Assembly (NCBI GenBank): GCA_029194675.1
Contig: JARFXP010000003.1
Location: forward strand, 124,001 to 188,000
Length of the DNA: 64,000 bases
Direction of reading: 5' to 3'
From: Nitrospira sp.
Lineage (GTDB): Bacteria; Nitrospirota; Nitrospiria; Nitrospirales; Nitrospiraceae
Under the pieces are notes generated by a model. It ran no database searches. It had not been told where the DNA came from and was given only the letters and a program-made list of their open reading frames with translations. The position numbers and the translations under genes are program-made. Of the stretch, positions 17,772 to 26,499 are shown piece after piece. How positions within the stretch are numbered: the first letter of the stretch is position 1; each line of letters begins with the position of its first letter.

Positions 17772-18085
17772 GAGCGCGTACCGGGCAGCTGCGCCTTGGC
17801 AAAGTACGCGGTGGCTTTTTTTAAGATGTCGCGCTCCATCCGCGCCTCGGCCAGGTCGCGCTTCAGCCGAGAGACCTCGGCCTCCAGCTCTGTCACGGGC
17901 CGTCGGCTCTCCCCCAGCGTCGCGAGCTGACCGCGCCGGGCTCGACACACCCAGTTCTCGAGCGTCTTGCCCGACATGGCCAGGCGTCTTGCTACCTCTG
18001 GAATCGTCAACTTCTGTTCCAGGACCAGCTGCACCGCTTGCTCACGGAACTCCTTCGTATACTGCTGTCGCGGAACTCGTTCCAT
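17768..18085 (-). CDS. IS3 OrfA (element B, copy 2)
   Basis: A complete 105-aa OrfA, identical to 3519-3836 and 5468-5785, with the same ribosome site, HTH, coiled coil and A7 run. Its orfB partner is frameshifted. Confidence 0.92.
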   Translation of the reverse strand: MERVPRQQYTKEFREQAVQLVLEQKLTIPEVARRLAMSGKTLENWVCRARRGQLATLGESRRPVTELEAEVSRLKRDLAEARMERDILKKATAYFAKAQLPGTRS

Positions 18086-18145
18086 CTCACACCTCCAGAC
18101 CTCAGATCATAGGTTGAAGGCGTCCACTTTTTCGAGCCTAGCACA

Positions 18146-18722
18146 GACAATCTCCTGGCTCAAACGTTCACCGCAACGCGTCCGAATGAGACCTGGGTCA
18201 CTGATATCACCTATATCCCCACGGGGGAAGGGTGGGTGTATGTAGCGGGGATCAAAGATCTGTACACGTGTGAGGTGGTCGGGCATGCGATGGGCGCTCG
18301 GATGACGACGGACTTGGTGAGCCATGCCTTGGACAAAGCCGTAGGGGCGAAGCGTCCGCGACCGGGACTCGTCCACCACTCCGATCGCGGCTCACAGTAC
18401 TGTGCCCACAAGTAGCAAGGTCGATTGCGCCAGTTGGGCATGACTGCGTCCATGAGTCGGAAGGGTCACGGCTATGACAACGCACCGATGGAGAGTTTCT
18501 GGGGAACGCTGAAGAATGAGCTGGTGCACCACCGGCGCTACGACACGCGAGAGCAGGCCCAGCGTGAGATCACGGAGTACATCGAGATCTTCTCTAACCG
18601 GCACCGGCGCCACTCCCGGCTCGGGAATCGCTCCCCGGCGGCATTTGCCCAGCAGTGGGCCCGTCAGCTGCCGGCGGCGTGAGACTGCAACTCATGGCGT
18701 CCACTATTGACAACCGGGGTCA
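18146..18722 (+). pseudogene. IS3 element C remnant (copy 2)
   Basis: Identical to 3897-4473: the 3' part of orfB with the in-frame TAG at 18413-18415 and the intact right inverted repeat ending at 18722, lying inside the ISNCY transposase gene. Confidence 0.85.
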
Positions 18723-19924
18723 AACGGACGTTTCGCCGCTGGACTACCCGCTACGAAGCCGAAGGCGCGGCGGGGTGAGCGGATCGGCGCCTGAATCGGG
18801 CCTCCGCTCGAGCAGCTCCGGTGGATGAGGTCGTGCAGATGGTGACCTTGTATGAGACTCGCTACACGGGGTGGACGGTGAAGCATTTCCACGAGCGCTG
18901 GCACCAGGAACACGGCGGCACACGCTCCTATACGTGGACCAAGAACCGGTTACAAGCGGCTGGCCACGTCACCCGTGCTCGTCGACGCGGGGCCCATCGC
19001 AAAAAGCGACCGCGCAACCCCTTGCCGGGGATGATGCTGCACCAGGACGGCTCCCGGCATGAGTGGGTGCCCGGCTGTCAGTGGGATCTCATTGCGACCC
19101 TGGATGATGCGACCACCGAGCTCTACTCCGCCTTCTTTGTCGAGGAAGAAGGGACGATGAGCAGCTTCCAGGGGCTGCGGGAGGTCATTGAGGCGAAGGG
19201 CCTGTTCAGTTCCCTCTATACGGATCGTGGGACGCATTACTGGCACACGGAAGAGACCGGAGGCAAGGTCGATAAGACGCGGCTCACGCAGGTGCATCGT
19301 GCCTTGCGGCAATTGGGGATCACTCTGATCCCGGCCTATTCGCCGGAAGCGCGGGGCCGCTCGGAACGCGTCTTCCGCCCCCTGCAAGATCGGCTGCCCA
19401 AAGAGTTGGCCCTGGTCGGGATCACCACGATGGCCGCGGCCAACCGGTATCTCGCCGAGCAGTTTCTTCCGGCCTACACCCGGCGGTTTGCGGGGTCGGC
19501 CATTGAAGCGGGGACGGCCTTCGTCCCATGGATTGGCCCGAACCTGGGCGATATGCTCTGTGTCCAAGAAGAACGGGTGGTGGCCAACGACAACACCGTG
19601 CGCTATCCGGGCCTGAGCGTGCAGATTCCCCCCGACCGGCATCGGTTCCATGATGTGAAGGTCACGGTTCGGGTCCATGCATATCCGGATGGCACGTTGG
19701 CGGTGTTCCATGGCCCCCGATGCTTGGCGCGGTATCAGTCGGATGGGCAGGTGATCGAGCTGGACGGGACTCCCGCAGGTCGTCGCAGCCCGACCCGTGG
19801 ATCGGACAACCGACCGATCGTTGATCCTAGGCCAATTGTGCGCGAAAAAGTTTCGGCGCGCGGCTGTAATTCTTCGAGAAGAAAGACCGGACAGATCATG
19901 TGCTACAGAAACCGGACAACTTAA
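18723..19924 (+). pseudogene. ISNCY (IS1202-like) transposase body
   Basis: Reads RTFRRWTTRYEAEGAAG, an in-frame TGA (18776-18778), then an open frame to 19924. It contains PVDEVVQMVTLYETRYTGW, MLHQDGSRHEWVPG (first Asp), DDATTELYSAFFVEEEG, SLYTDRGTHYWHT (second Asp) and PEARGRSERVFRPLQD (Glu). This is the rve-type core of IS1202/ISNCY transposases. The N-terminus is split off at 16832 by IS3 insertions. The distal end reads into the element's terminal repeat (GQIMCYRNRTT). Inactive because of the stop and the lost segment. Confidence 0.88.
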
Positions 19925-19953
19925 CTTGCATCTACAGGGGACGATGCGTCAGC

Positions 19954-19982
19954 TTGCCGGTCATGAACACGCATGCTAAGAT
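19954..19982 (+). promoter_or_regulatory. Putative sigma-70 promoter for tRNA-Ser
   Basis: TTGCCG (19954-19959), a 17-base spacer, then TAAGAT (19977-19982). The expected start is around 19989, about 18 bases before the tRNA. It lies just beyond the ISNCY remnant. Confidence 0.55.
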
Positions 19983-20007
19983 ATCACCCCTTTTTACTTC
20001 TCGATGC

Positions 20008-20097
<90 letters not shown>

Positions 20098-20339
20098 AAC
20101 CGCGCTTCGTATGTATCGCTCACTTTTTACCGGTGTATCGTAATTTCTGCGGGCAGATAGATACCTGAAGGGTTGACGGTGTTGGATGGTCTAGCAGGTT
20201 GCAGAAAACCCCTCCGTTCGCCCTAAGGCTCTCGAAGGATGAATGGAGCGGTCCTTGAATATCCTGAGGTTTTCCGTTCGTGCTCAGCCTGTCGAAGCAC
20301 ACAAATCGAGTTGTTCAGCAGGCTGATAGATCGAACATA
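20098..20339. other. Intergenic region with degenerate repeats
   Basis: No gene seen. It contains the short inverted repeat gtgctcagcctgtcgaagcac (near 20279-20299), a kind of dispersed palindrome found in many environmental genomes. Flanking sequences agcaggttgcagaaaa (near 20189) and ttgttcagcaggct (near 20311) look like degenerate ends of the same palindromic-repeat class as that at 60957-61082. Confidence 0.5.
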
Positions 20340-20440
20340 GGGGCTGGGCCCTGTGCAATAGAACCCTGTGAACCCCGCCAGGTCCGGAAGGAAGCAACGG
20401 TAAGCAGCCAGTTCTGTGTGCCGCAGGATCACCTGGCCCC
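20340..20440 (+). ncRNA. ffs: Signal recognition particle RNA, small bacterial (4.5S) type
   Basis: About 101 nt. It contains the conserved domain IV loops: ccaggtccggaaggaagcaa on the 5' side and gcagccag on the 3' side, and the outer helix closes with ggggctgggcc against ctggcccc. It binds Ffh to target membrane proteins co-translationally. The position just upstream of dnaX is a common bacterial arrangement. Confidence 0.95.
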
Positions 20441-20554
20441 ACTTTCTTGGAGAAGAAGAGCGGAGCATCGAGCTATGAGTTTTGCGTTGTTCGACCAGGA
20501 ATGTTTAACCCAGCATCGACTGCGCATAACTGCGTAGGGTAGGCATAGCGAGAA

Positions 20555-22348
20555 ATGGACTATCAAGTCTCCGCGCGTAAATATCGACCCAGTACGTTTG
20601 ACGATGTGATCGGTCAGCCGCATGTGGTCCAAACGTTAATGAACGCGGTCTCGACCAAACGGATTGCGCATGCGTATCTCTTTTCAGGCACGCGAGGCGT
20701 GGGGAAAACGACCGTCGCACGAATTCTCGCGAAAGCACTCAACTGTGAACGAGGACCGACCAGCCATCCTTGCGACAGCTGTGAGAATTGCAGTGAGATT
20801 ACGCAAGGGAACTCGGTTGATGTCATCGAAATCGATGGTGCGTCCAATACCAGCGTGGACGATGTGCGAGAGATTCGTGAGAACGTCAAGTTCACGCCGT
20901 TTCGTGGTCAGTTTCGTGTCTATATCATCGATGAAGTCCACATGCTCTCAAACTCAGCGTTTAATGCCCTGTTGAAAACGCTCGAGGAACCACCGGCCCA
21001 TGTGGCTTTCATCTTTGCGACCACGGAGATTCACAAAATCCCCGCAACGATTCTTTCGCGATGCCAGCATTACAATTTTCGCCGTATTGCCAGAACCGAA
21101 ATCATTGAACGACTTCGGCACGTGGCACTGCAAGATCGGTTGACGCTTGAAGAACGGAGTTTTGTGGCACTGGCTCGCGCCAGTGAAGGGAGTATGCGCG
21201 ATGCCCTGAGCTTGCTTGATCAGGCCGTTGCATATGGTGGCAAGGCCATCTGCCACGCAGATCTTGAACTTCTGTTGGGAGCAGTCCCGCAAGAACTGGT
21301 GCAGGAGATCATTAAGGCGATTATCACCCAAGACAGCCATGCGGCCCTTGTCAGCCTGGCCAGGCTAATGGACCGAGGGCATGACTTGCGGGCGTTCTGC
21401 GCGGAGGTGGTGGAATGCATACGCAATCTGCTCGTGGCGGCAGTCGTTCCCGGTAGGGCCGAACTGCGTAGCTTGATTGAGACCTCGGAGGACGATCTGA
21501 ACCAACTGTCGATGAATGCCAAGGAACTGACTCCTGAGCAGCTTCAGGAGTTGCTCGCAATCTTCGTTCAAGCGGAAGATTCCTTACGATTCAGCAGTCA
21601 CCCTCGTTTTGTGATGGAGACCGCGGCTGTTCAAGCCACACGGCTGTTGTGTCGACGGCAGGGTACAGAGGCGCGTCCAGTACAGACATCGCCGTCTTCC
21701 AACCAGAAACCTCCGGCTGGGTCGGAAGGACGCAAGAGTGGGCCGCCACCTCCGCCGCCTTTGCGTCAGGACGTACCGGCTACGCCAAGGTCCAGCCCTA
21801 AAGCAGCTCAGACGTCCATGGCGGAAACAGATGAAGGGCGATCGACTTCATCTGTACTATTTCACATTCCACCGATCAATGAGGGAACAGCCACCCACAC
21901 CACCATACCTCCCATAGCCGTCTGTCCACAACCGATGTTGCAGTGGGAGTTAGTCCAAGAAGAGGTTGCGGCTTCATTTCCCAATATCGCACCCTTTCTC
22001 GAATCCGGCAGGTTTGTTGGGATGGAGGGTGGCTTTGTCATTATCGGATTCGGCAAGCAAGCAACCGTAGCGAAAGCTAGATTGGAGAAAGCAGAAAATC
22101 TTTTGGTGTTGTCAAGGTTGTGCGAGCGCCAGTTGGGATATCCCATACCTGTCCGGATTATCGAGCTGACGGAGACACATCCACCGGGGCCAACCATGGC
22201 CCAAGTACGAGCGGCCAAGGAGCAAGAACAACGGCTGGTGTTGTTCGAACGTGCGAAGTCGAACCCGACGGTGAAGCAGGCCCTCGAGATATTCGGCGTC
22301 GAATTGGCCGACGTTCATATTATAGCCCAGCAGGAGGCAAGCGAATGA
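20555..22348 (+). CDS. dnaX: DNA polymerase III subunit tau/gamma
   Basis: A 597-aa clamp-loader ATPase that loads the beta clamp and, as tau, couples polymerase and helicase at the fork. Walker A is SGTRGVGKTT (about residues 44-53), the zinc module is CERGPTSHPCDSCENC, Walker B is IIDEVHML and the arginine finger is ILSRCQ. The C-terminal half is a proline-rich linker followed by a divergent tau-type domain. I looked for an A-rich slippery site that would make gamma by frameshifting and saw no convincing one. The stop overlaps the ybaB start (GAATGA), so the dnaX-ybaB-recR genes form an operon. Confidence 0.96.
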   Translation: MDYQVSARKYRPSTFDDVIGQPHVVQTLMNAVSTKRIAHAYLFSGTRGVGKTTVARILAKALNCERGPTSHPCDSCENCSEITQGNSVDVIEIDGASNTSVDDVREIRENVKFTPFRGQFRVYIIDEVHMLSNSAFNALLKTLEEPPAHVAFIFATTEIHKIPATILSRCQHYNFRRIARTEIIERLRHVALQDRLTLEERSFVALARASEGSMRDALSLLDQAVAYGGKAICHADLELLLGAVPQELVQEIIKAIITQDSHAALVSLARLMDRGHDLRAFCAEVVECIRNLLVAAVVPGRAELRSLIETSEDDLNQLSMNAKELTPEQLQELLAIFVQAEDSLRFSSHPRFVMETAAVQATRLLCRRQGTEARPVQTSPSSNQKPPAGSEGRKSGPPPPPPLRQDVPATPRSSPKAAQTSMAETDEGRSTSSVLFHIPPINEGTATHTTIPPIAVCPQPMLQWELVQEEVAASFPNIAPFLESGRFVGMEGGFVIIGFGKQATVAKARLEKAENLLVLSRLCERQLGYPIPVRIIELTETHPPGPTMAQVRAAKEQEQRLVLFERAKSNPTVKQALEIFGVELADVHIIAQQEASE

Positions 22349-22668
22349 AAAATCCTTTCGGCAACATGAGCAACATACTGAAGCAAGCGCAGGCCATGCA
22401 GGAACAGATGGCCAAGATCCAGGAGCAAGCGACCTCAAAAACCACCAGCGGGACGGCCGGCGGCGGGATCGTCACCGTCACGGCGAACGGCGCGATGCAG
22501 GTCGTTGGCGTGGCGATCGATCCCGAGGTCGTCAAGAGCGGCGATGTCGATATGCTCCAGGATCTTGTGGTGGCTGCGACGAACGAGGCGCTCCGCAAGG
22601 CCAAGGAATTGATGGAAGGTGAAATGAAAGCCCTGACGGGTGGAATGAAAATTCCGGGTCTGTTTTAG
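22345..22668 (+). CDS. ybaB: Nucleoid-associated protein YbaB/EbfC
   Basis: A 107-aa YbaB/EbfC-family DNA-binding protein (MKNPFGNMSNILKQAQAMQE...). A helical N-terminal arm is followed by the beta core GGGIVTVTANGAMQVVGVAI, and the family forms tweezers-like dimers on DNA. Its ATG overlaps the dnaX stop by 4 bases and it ends 2 bases before recR. The conserved linkage with dnaX and recR points to a role in replication and repair housekeeping. An ORF that begins far upstream inside dnaX is only a read-through of this frame. Confidence 0.95.
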   Translation: MKNPFGNMSNILKQAQAMQEQMAKIQEQATSKTTSGTAGGGIVTVTANGAMQVVGVAIDPEVVKSGDVDMLQDLVVAATNEALRKAKELMEGEMKALTGGMKIPGLF

Positions 22669-22670
22669 CG

Positions 22671-23273
22671 ATGCCCGTCGATCAACAAAGCTTGTTGGCG
22701 AGATTGATCAAGGAACTGGTCCGTCTCCCGGGAATCGGTCACAAGAGCGCCCAGCGGTTGGCCTTTCACCTCATGAAGGCCGAGCGAGAGGATGCCTTGC
22801 GACTGGCGGATGCCATTCGTGCGGTGAAGGATGGGTTGTCGTTTTGTAGACAATGTCGGAATATCGCCGAAGCAGACTTGTGCGAGTTTTGTCTCGACCC
22901 GAAACGCGATCGGACTAAAATCTTCGTCGTTGAAGAACCGAGCACGCTGTATGCCGTCGAACGGGCTGGCGCCTATCGAGGACTCTATCACGTCCTGTTG
23001 GGAGCGCTCTCTCCACTCGACGGTGTAGGTCCGGGAGACATCAAGGCTGAGGAACTTATTGAGCGCGTGAAACTCGGCGGGGTTGAAGAAATCATTCTCG
23101 CGACGAACCCCACTATTGAGGGAGAAGCCACAGCGATCTATCTGACCCGATTGCTCAAGCCTTTCGGCGTGCGCGTTTCTCGAATTGCTTATGGAATTCC
23201 CGTGGGTATGGACATTGAGTATGCGGACGAAGTGACGTTGCTGAAATCGATCGAGGGTCGGCGCGATGTATAG
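22671..23273 (+). CDS. recR: Recombination mediator RecR
   Basis: A 200-aa protein. With RecO it loads RecA onto SSB-coated gaps. It has an N-terminal HhH (LPGIGHKSAQRLAFHLM), a zinc finger CRQCRNIAEADLCEFC, a TOPRIM domain (IFVVEEPSTLYAVERAG ... LSPLDGVGPGD) and a C-terminal ring-forming segment. Length and order match the family. It is the last gene of the dnaX operon, starting 2 bases after ybaB. Confidence 0.96.
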   Translation: MPVDQQSLLARLIKELVRLPGIGHKSAQRLAFHLMKAEREDALRLADAIRAVKDGLSFCRQCRNIAEADLCEFCLDPKRDRTKIFVVEEPSTLYAVERAGAYRGLYHVLLGALSPLDGVGPGDIKAEELIERVKLGGVEEIILATNPTIEGEATAIYLTRLLKPFGVRVSRIAYGIPVGMDIEYADEVTLLKSIEGRRDV

Positions 23274-23360
23274 CCTGTACAGCAGGTTCCAACCCTCGTT
23301 GACCCCCTCTCATCTAGATTGGTATAGTTCACTGTTTCCCTTACACGCAGAACCCTAATC

Positions 23361-23810
23361 ATGAAGATACGCCGTTCCGGTACACGCACTCCATCGACAA
23401 AATCGCAGGGCTCGGTGGGAGCCAGGCGTTCCGTGAACAAGCCGAAATCAGGCGCCCAGAACGCCAAGTATCCCGACATCCGCCGTGACCTCGAACGCCA
23501 ACGCGCAGCCATCCTGAATGATGTCGGGGAAGTCCTGACACATCGAGGCGACCTCGCGACATTTCCGGACGTCAGCGACCAAGCATCCGCTGAGGTCGAC
23601 CAGAATTTTTCCATGCGAATTCGCGATCGTGAGCGAAAGTTGCTGAAGAAGATCAATGAAGCATTGGATCAGATGAACGCCGGGACCTATGGGATCTGCG
23701 AACGCTGCAGCGGCGACATTCCCTACAAGCGGCTCAAAGCCCGCCCGGTAACCACCCTCTGTATCGAGTGCAAAACCCTTCAAGAACAGGAAGAGCAAGC
23801 TCGAGGCTGA
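23361..23810 (+). CDS. DksA/TraR-family zinc-finger protein
   Basis: 149 aa with a basic, low-complexity N-terminus (about 40 residues), a coiled-coil region (DIRRDLERQRAAILNDVGEV ... RDRERKLLKKINEALDQM) and a C-terminal C4 zinc finger (CERCSGDIPYKRL...CIEC). DksA proteins enter the RNA polymerase secondary channel and tune rRNA and stress promoters with ppGpp. The coiled-coil tip of DksA carries DxxDxA; here FPDVSDQASAEVDQ may be the equivalent (D-x-x-D-x-A appears as DVSDQA). It stands alone, 87 bases after recR. Confidence 0.9.
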   Translation: MKIRRSGTRTPSTKSQGSVGARRSVNKPKSGAQNAKYPDIRRDLERQRAAILNDVGEVLTHRGDLATFPDVSDQASAEVDQNFSMRIRDRERKLLKKINEALDQMNAGTYGICERCSGDIPYKRLKARPVTTLCIECKTLQEQEEQARG

Positions 23811-23857
23811 ATCGTTTTCTTCACGAGAATAGAAAATAATCCCGGTAGGGCGCGACA

Positions 23858-25015
23858 CTACTGCTTCAAAACCTTGACGCGTTCTTTGGCGTGCGCAATC
23901 CGCGCTTCCTCTTCCGGAATCCCTTCTGAGAGTGCAAGGTAGGTTTCGTACTCAGAGATAGCGCGCTTAGGGTTCGTGTCTTCAATGGCTTCGGCTAAGT
24001 TGTACCTAGCCAAGGCATAATTGGGGCGAAGAATCACCGCTTTTTCAAACAAGCTTAGGCTAGCAGCTTTGTTTCCGAGTTTGACCTCGACCGTGCCAAG
24101 ATTGTTCAGCACTTCCGGGATATTTGGCCTGAGAGCGAGCGACTGCAGCATCTCTGTTTTTGCCTTGTCGAGCTGACCTTTGGCTTCCTGGGCGAGGCCC
24201 AATTTATGATGGGCTTCGGCAAGCCACACCGTATTTGTGAATCCACTGGCGATCGCCTTTTGATACGCATCGGCCGCGATATCATAGTTCTTCTCACCGC
24301 AGTATGCGAGCTGGGCAGCTTGGCCCCGAGCAAATTGCTGCAAGGACGAAAACGGTTCTTTATCTTCGATTCCCTGCCGTTCCATTTTTTGCCCTCCATT
24401 TCCCCCTGCCGGATTGCGAAGACGATCAAGGAACTCCCGCCGGTATGGAGAGAAGAGTCGCACATAGGGATCAATGCTAAATGAGGCTTGGAGCAGGATC
24501 GGGCGTTCTCGCAGACCCGTGACGAGGTATTGCATCGTGGTTTTCTCATCACCTGTTTCGAAGAGAGCACTGCTTTCCATGTTCCCTCGCGCCTCAAGTT
24601 GAGCCACGTTCAGGTAGAATTCCACTGAGGGCTTCAGCCGTGAGAGCGTGTCTCGGAGTACCGAGTAGGGCTCAAGATCAAGACCTTTGGGAAATGTAAA
24701 GAGAGCTCCAACCAGTACACCATCTTCGTCAAAAAAATAGGCCTCTTCTGCGTGTAAGATGCCTTTCTCCTCAGGAATCATGAGCTCCTGGCCGCTCCCC
24801 CACGGCTTGACGATATGCGTGCTTGGTGGATGGTCTTTGAGGAACTCCGCCTTGCCCTCACAGAGTGCCGTTGATGAGAGCAAGACGAGATCGGTCTCTG
24901 AGGGAGGCAGAGGGGGGCGGCTGGGAGACGTTGAGCCACATCCCATTATCATGCTAAAAGCGATAAGGGCACCGGCTGAACAGAGGCACCTGAATAGGGT
25001 CATCACGCGATTCAT
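23858..25015 (-). CDS. TPR-repeat lipoprotein
   Basis: 385 aa. The start MNRVMTLFRCLCSAGALIAF leads to lipobox MIMGC, so Cys 26 would be lipidated. A second ATG five codons upstream (25030) is also possible. The middle region is unknown. The C-terminal third holds at least three TPR units (NYDIAADAYQKAIASG, AEAHHKLGLAQEAKGQLDKA, PEVLNNLGTVEVKLGN, ALARYNLAEAIEDTNPKRAI), used for protein-protein contacts at the membrane. It is convergent with the DksA-like gene; no partner is evident. Confidence 0.85.
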   Translation of the reverse strand: MNRVMTLFRCLCSAGALIAFSMIMGCGSTSPSRPPLPPSETDLVLLSSTALCEGKAEFLKDHPPSTHIVKPWGSGQELMIPEEKGILHAEEAYFFDEDGVLVGALFTFPKGLDLEPYSVLRDTLSRLKPSVEFYLNVAQLEARGNMESSALFETGDEKTTMQYLVTGLRERPILLQASFSIDPYVRLFSPYRREFLDRLRNPAGGNGGQKMERQGIEDKEPFSSLQQFARGQAAQLAYCGEKNYDIAADAYQKAIASGFTNTVWLAEAHHKLGLAQEAKGQLDKAKTEMLQSLALRPNIPEVLNNLGTVEVKLGNKAASLSLFEKAVILRPNYALARYNLAEAIEDTNPKRAISEYETYLALSEGIPEEEARIAHAKERVKVLKQ

Positions 25016-25142
25016 TCGCAGACAGTACATGATTTGGTGGGAGCTTCGCGATGAGAAAATTAGTCCTGAATCGGGCGTAAGACAGAGAGGTCTGATCATT
25101 CTGCCCCGCCAGGGCCCCCCAGCATGCCCGTTCAGGTGCGTT

Positions 25143-25176
25143 GGACGGAATACGACGCAGTGGTAGGATTCCGTCC
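25143..25176. repeat. Inverted repeat, 9-bp arms
   Basis: Arms ggacggaat and attccgtcc enclose 16 bases, upstream of the TPR lipoprotein and next to the IS110 relic. No T-run follows, so it is not a clear terminator. Confidence 0.5.
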
Positions 25177-25229
25177 GCTGCTCAGCTGATCGGGAACTCT
25201 CTGAGTGATGTTTGGTGCCCAGCCGTTGA

Positions 25230-25745
25230 CCCATTCCGGTGGCATCTCCCTCATCCATCGATTCCCGACGCGTATCGGACGGAAGCTTGCGGTTGCCCAC
25301 GACAGCCGTTGAGCATTCAGAATTTGCTGACCCGCAACACAGGCCGTTCGCTCAGCGCCAACCAGGTCAAAGGACTCAATGGCCAACAGGTCGATGAGCT
25401 GTTGCCCAATAGGGATGTCGCTCTGGCGATCAAGGCCGACCTGCCGGTGATGTCGAGCGCCGATGAACAGACCGCGATCTTAGAGCGAACCATCCTGGAA
25501 CGCGTCACGCGTCGTCCGCCGTTCAGTTTTCTGAAGTCCGTGGGAGCGATCGGTGAGATTCTCGCGCTCACCATCATGCTGGAGACCGGCGACATCGGGA
25601 GGTTGTGTCGCGTGGGTAACTTTAGCGTCGTATGGCCGCTGTGTCGTCCCTCACATACCACTCGCACGGGTTGTGATCGGTTGGGTCGCCCACGCCGCGA
25701 GCCACAACGAGGTTGGACCTGAAAGGGAGCCAGCGGATCTGTGAA
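25230..25745 (+). pseudogene. IS110-family transposase relic
   Basis: Begins without a start inside HLPHPSIPDAYRTEACGC, then shows good IS110-type sequence: LSIQNLLTRNTGRSLSANQ, VDELLPNRDVALAIKADLPV and SVGAIGEILALTIMLETGDI (the HhH-like Transposase_20 core). The frame changes near 25625, giving ASYGRCVVPHIPLARVVIGW in another frame where YCRCV-type sequence is expected. No element ends found. A different lineage from the IS110 gene at 13046. Confidence 0.8.
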
Positions 25746-26258
25746 TCTGCTCCCGTTGGAGGGGGCGTGGTACCGACAGTGTTCTGGGGCACGTAAGGTT
25801 GCCAGGGGCGGAAAGAACTCTCGAGGAAGATTTCTCCCCATGCCGTGATCCTGATGGGTGACTGGTGCGAACCAACGGTCCGACATCGTATAAAACGAAA
25901 ACAGGGGTGCGTGGCCGAACGATCACCGCCGCGGCGAGAAGATTGACAAGGGGAAAGAAGAAGATTCGTTTCACGGGAACGTCTGTGCCGACTTGACCTG
26001 CCGGCTAATGGGCAACCTCGTTCGCCCAGAAAAGATGGTCAAACAGTTGCGGAAATTAGGTTGGGTGAACTGCCCGGGCCATTGCCATGAAGTTTGGCGG
26101 GAGGTAATTCCCGTTTCAGGAAGGTCGTCCTGAGGTGTACCAGGACGAGCGTATGGCTAAAGTTTTCGATGAGCGATGGGAGATGGCCGAGATCAGTAAA
26201 CAGGCTGGTAGACCATTCATACCTACATCCTAGAATAGGCCACCCCCGGTCGTATGGG
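25746..26258. other. Gene-free stretch, decayed mobile DNA
   Basis: No gene can be supported. The segment near 26041-26068 (caaacagttgcggaaattag and following ggttgggtg) resembles the inverted end of the IS1634 element at 12903-12925, suggesting another relic. Translations show many stops. Confidence 0.5.
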
Positions 26259-26287
26259 TTGACATTACAGGTGCCCAACGGTACAAC
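26259..26287 (+). promoter_or_regulatory. Putative sigma-70 promoter for tRNA-Leu(UAG) and perhaps tig
   Basis: TTGACA (26259-26264), 17 bases, TACAAC (26282-26287). It would give a leader of about 85 bases before the tRNA. As only 38 bases separate the tRNA from tig, the two may share this promoter. Confidence 0.45.
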
Positions 26288-26378
26288 GCTATACGACATC
26301 TCGTGTTTTTGCAGTGTGAGCCATCTACTATTTTGCTGGATCTAGGTAGAGTGACAGCTCCGCGACATCCTCAACCAT

Positions 26379-26461
26379 GCGAGAGTGGCGGAACTGGCAG
26401 ACGCGCGAGACTTAGGATCTCGTGGGCAACCGTGGGGGTTCAAGTCCCCCCTCTCGCACCA
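26379..26461 (+). tRNA. tRNA-Leu (UAG)
   Basis: 83 nt with the acceptor GCGAGAG/CTCTCGC, discriminator A and encoded CCA. The anticodon stem is cgaga/tctcg with loop ctTAGga, anticodon UAG, reading CUN codons. Long variable arm and ggttcaagtcc T-loop present. Just upstream of tig. Confidence 0.97.
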
Positions 26462-26499
26462 TACGTACGATCTCCTTTGCAGGGCGCCCAATCACGACG

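Larger units (their letters stand above)
16866..18145 (-). mobile_element. IS3-family element B, copy 2
   Basis: Same ends as copy 1; 1280 bp because of 5- and 3-base extra stretches near 17000 and 17121. The right flank continues into IS3-C and the left into the ISNCY start codons. Confidence 0.92.
14242..18944. repeat. Long repeat, copy 2 (matches 1-4695)
   Basis: Second copy of the long repeat. It includes most of IS3-A, the IS1380 3' half, the IS110 3' part, IS3-B, IS3-C and the start of the ISNCY body. In this copy both flanks are explained by the nested elements, so copy 2 is the structurally complete one and copy 1 looks derived. Confidence 0.95.
10912..19905 (+). mobile_element. ISNCY (IS1202-like) outer shell of the nested array
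   Basis: The 19-bp sequence tagcacatgatctgtccgg at 10912-10930 is repeated in inverted orientation at 19887-19905, close to the end of the ISNCY transposase. I interpret these as the two ends of one ISNCY element now swollen to ~9 kb. Between them lie IS1634-, IS110-, IS1380- and IS3-type insertions and the ISNCY transposase pieces 16832-16865 and 18723-19924. The exact termini and target duplication were not resolved. Confidence 0.65.

Noticed and set aside
20555..22348. Programmed frameshift in dnaX to make gamma
   Set aside because: I looked for an A-rich heptamer with a downstream stem in the second half of the gene and saw none that is convincing.
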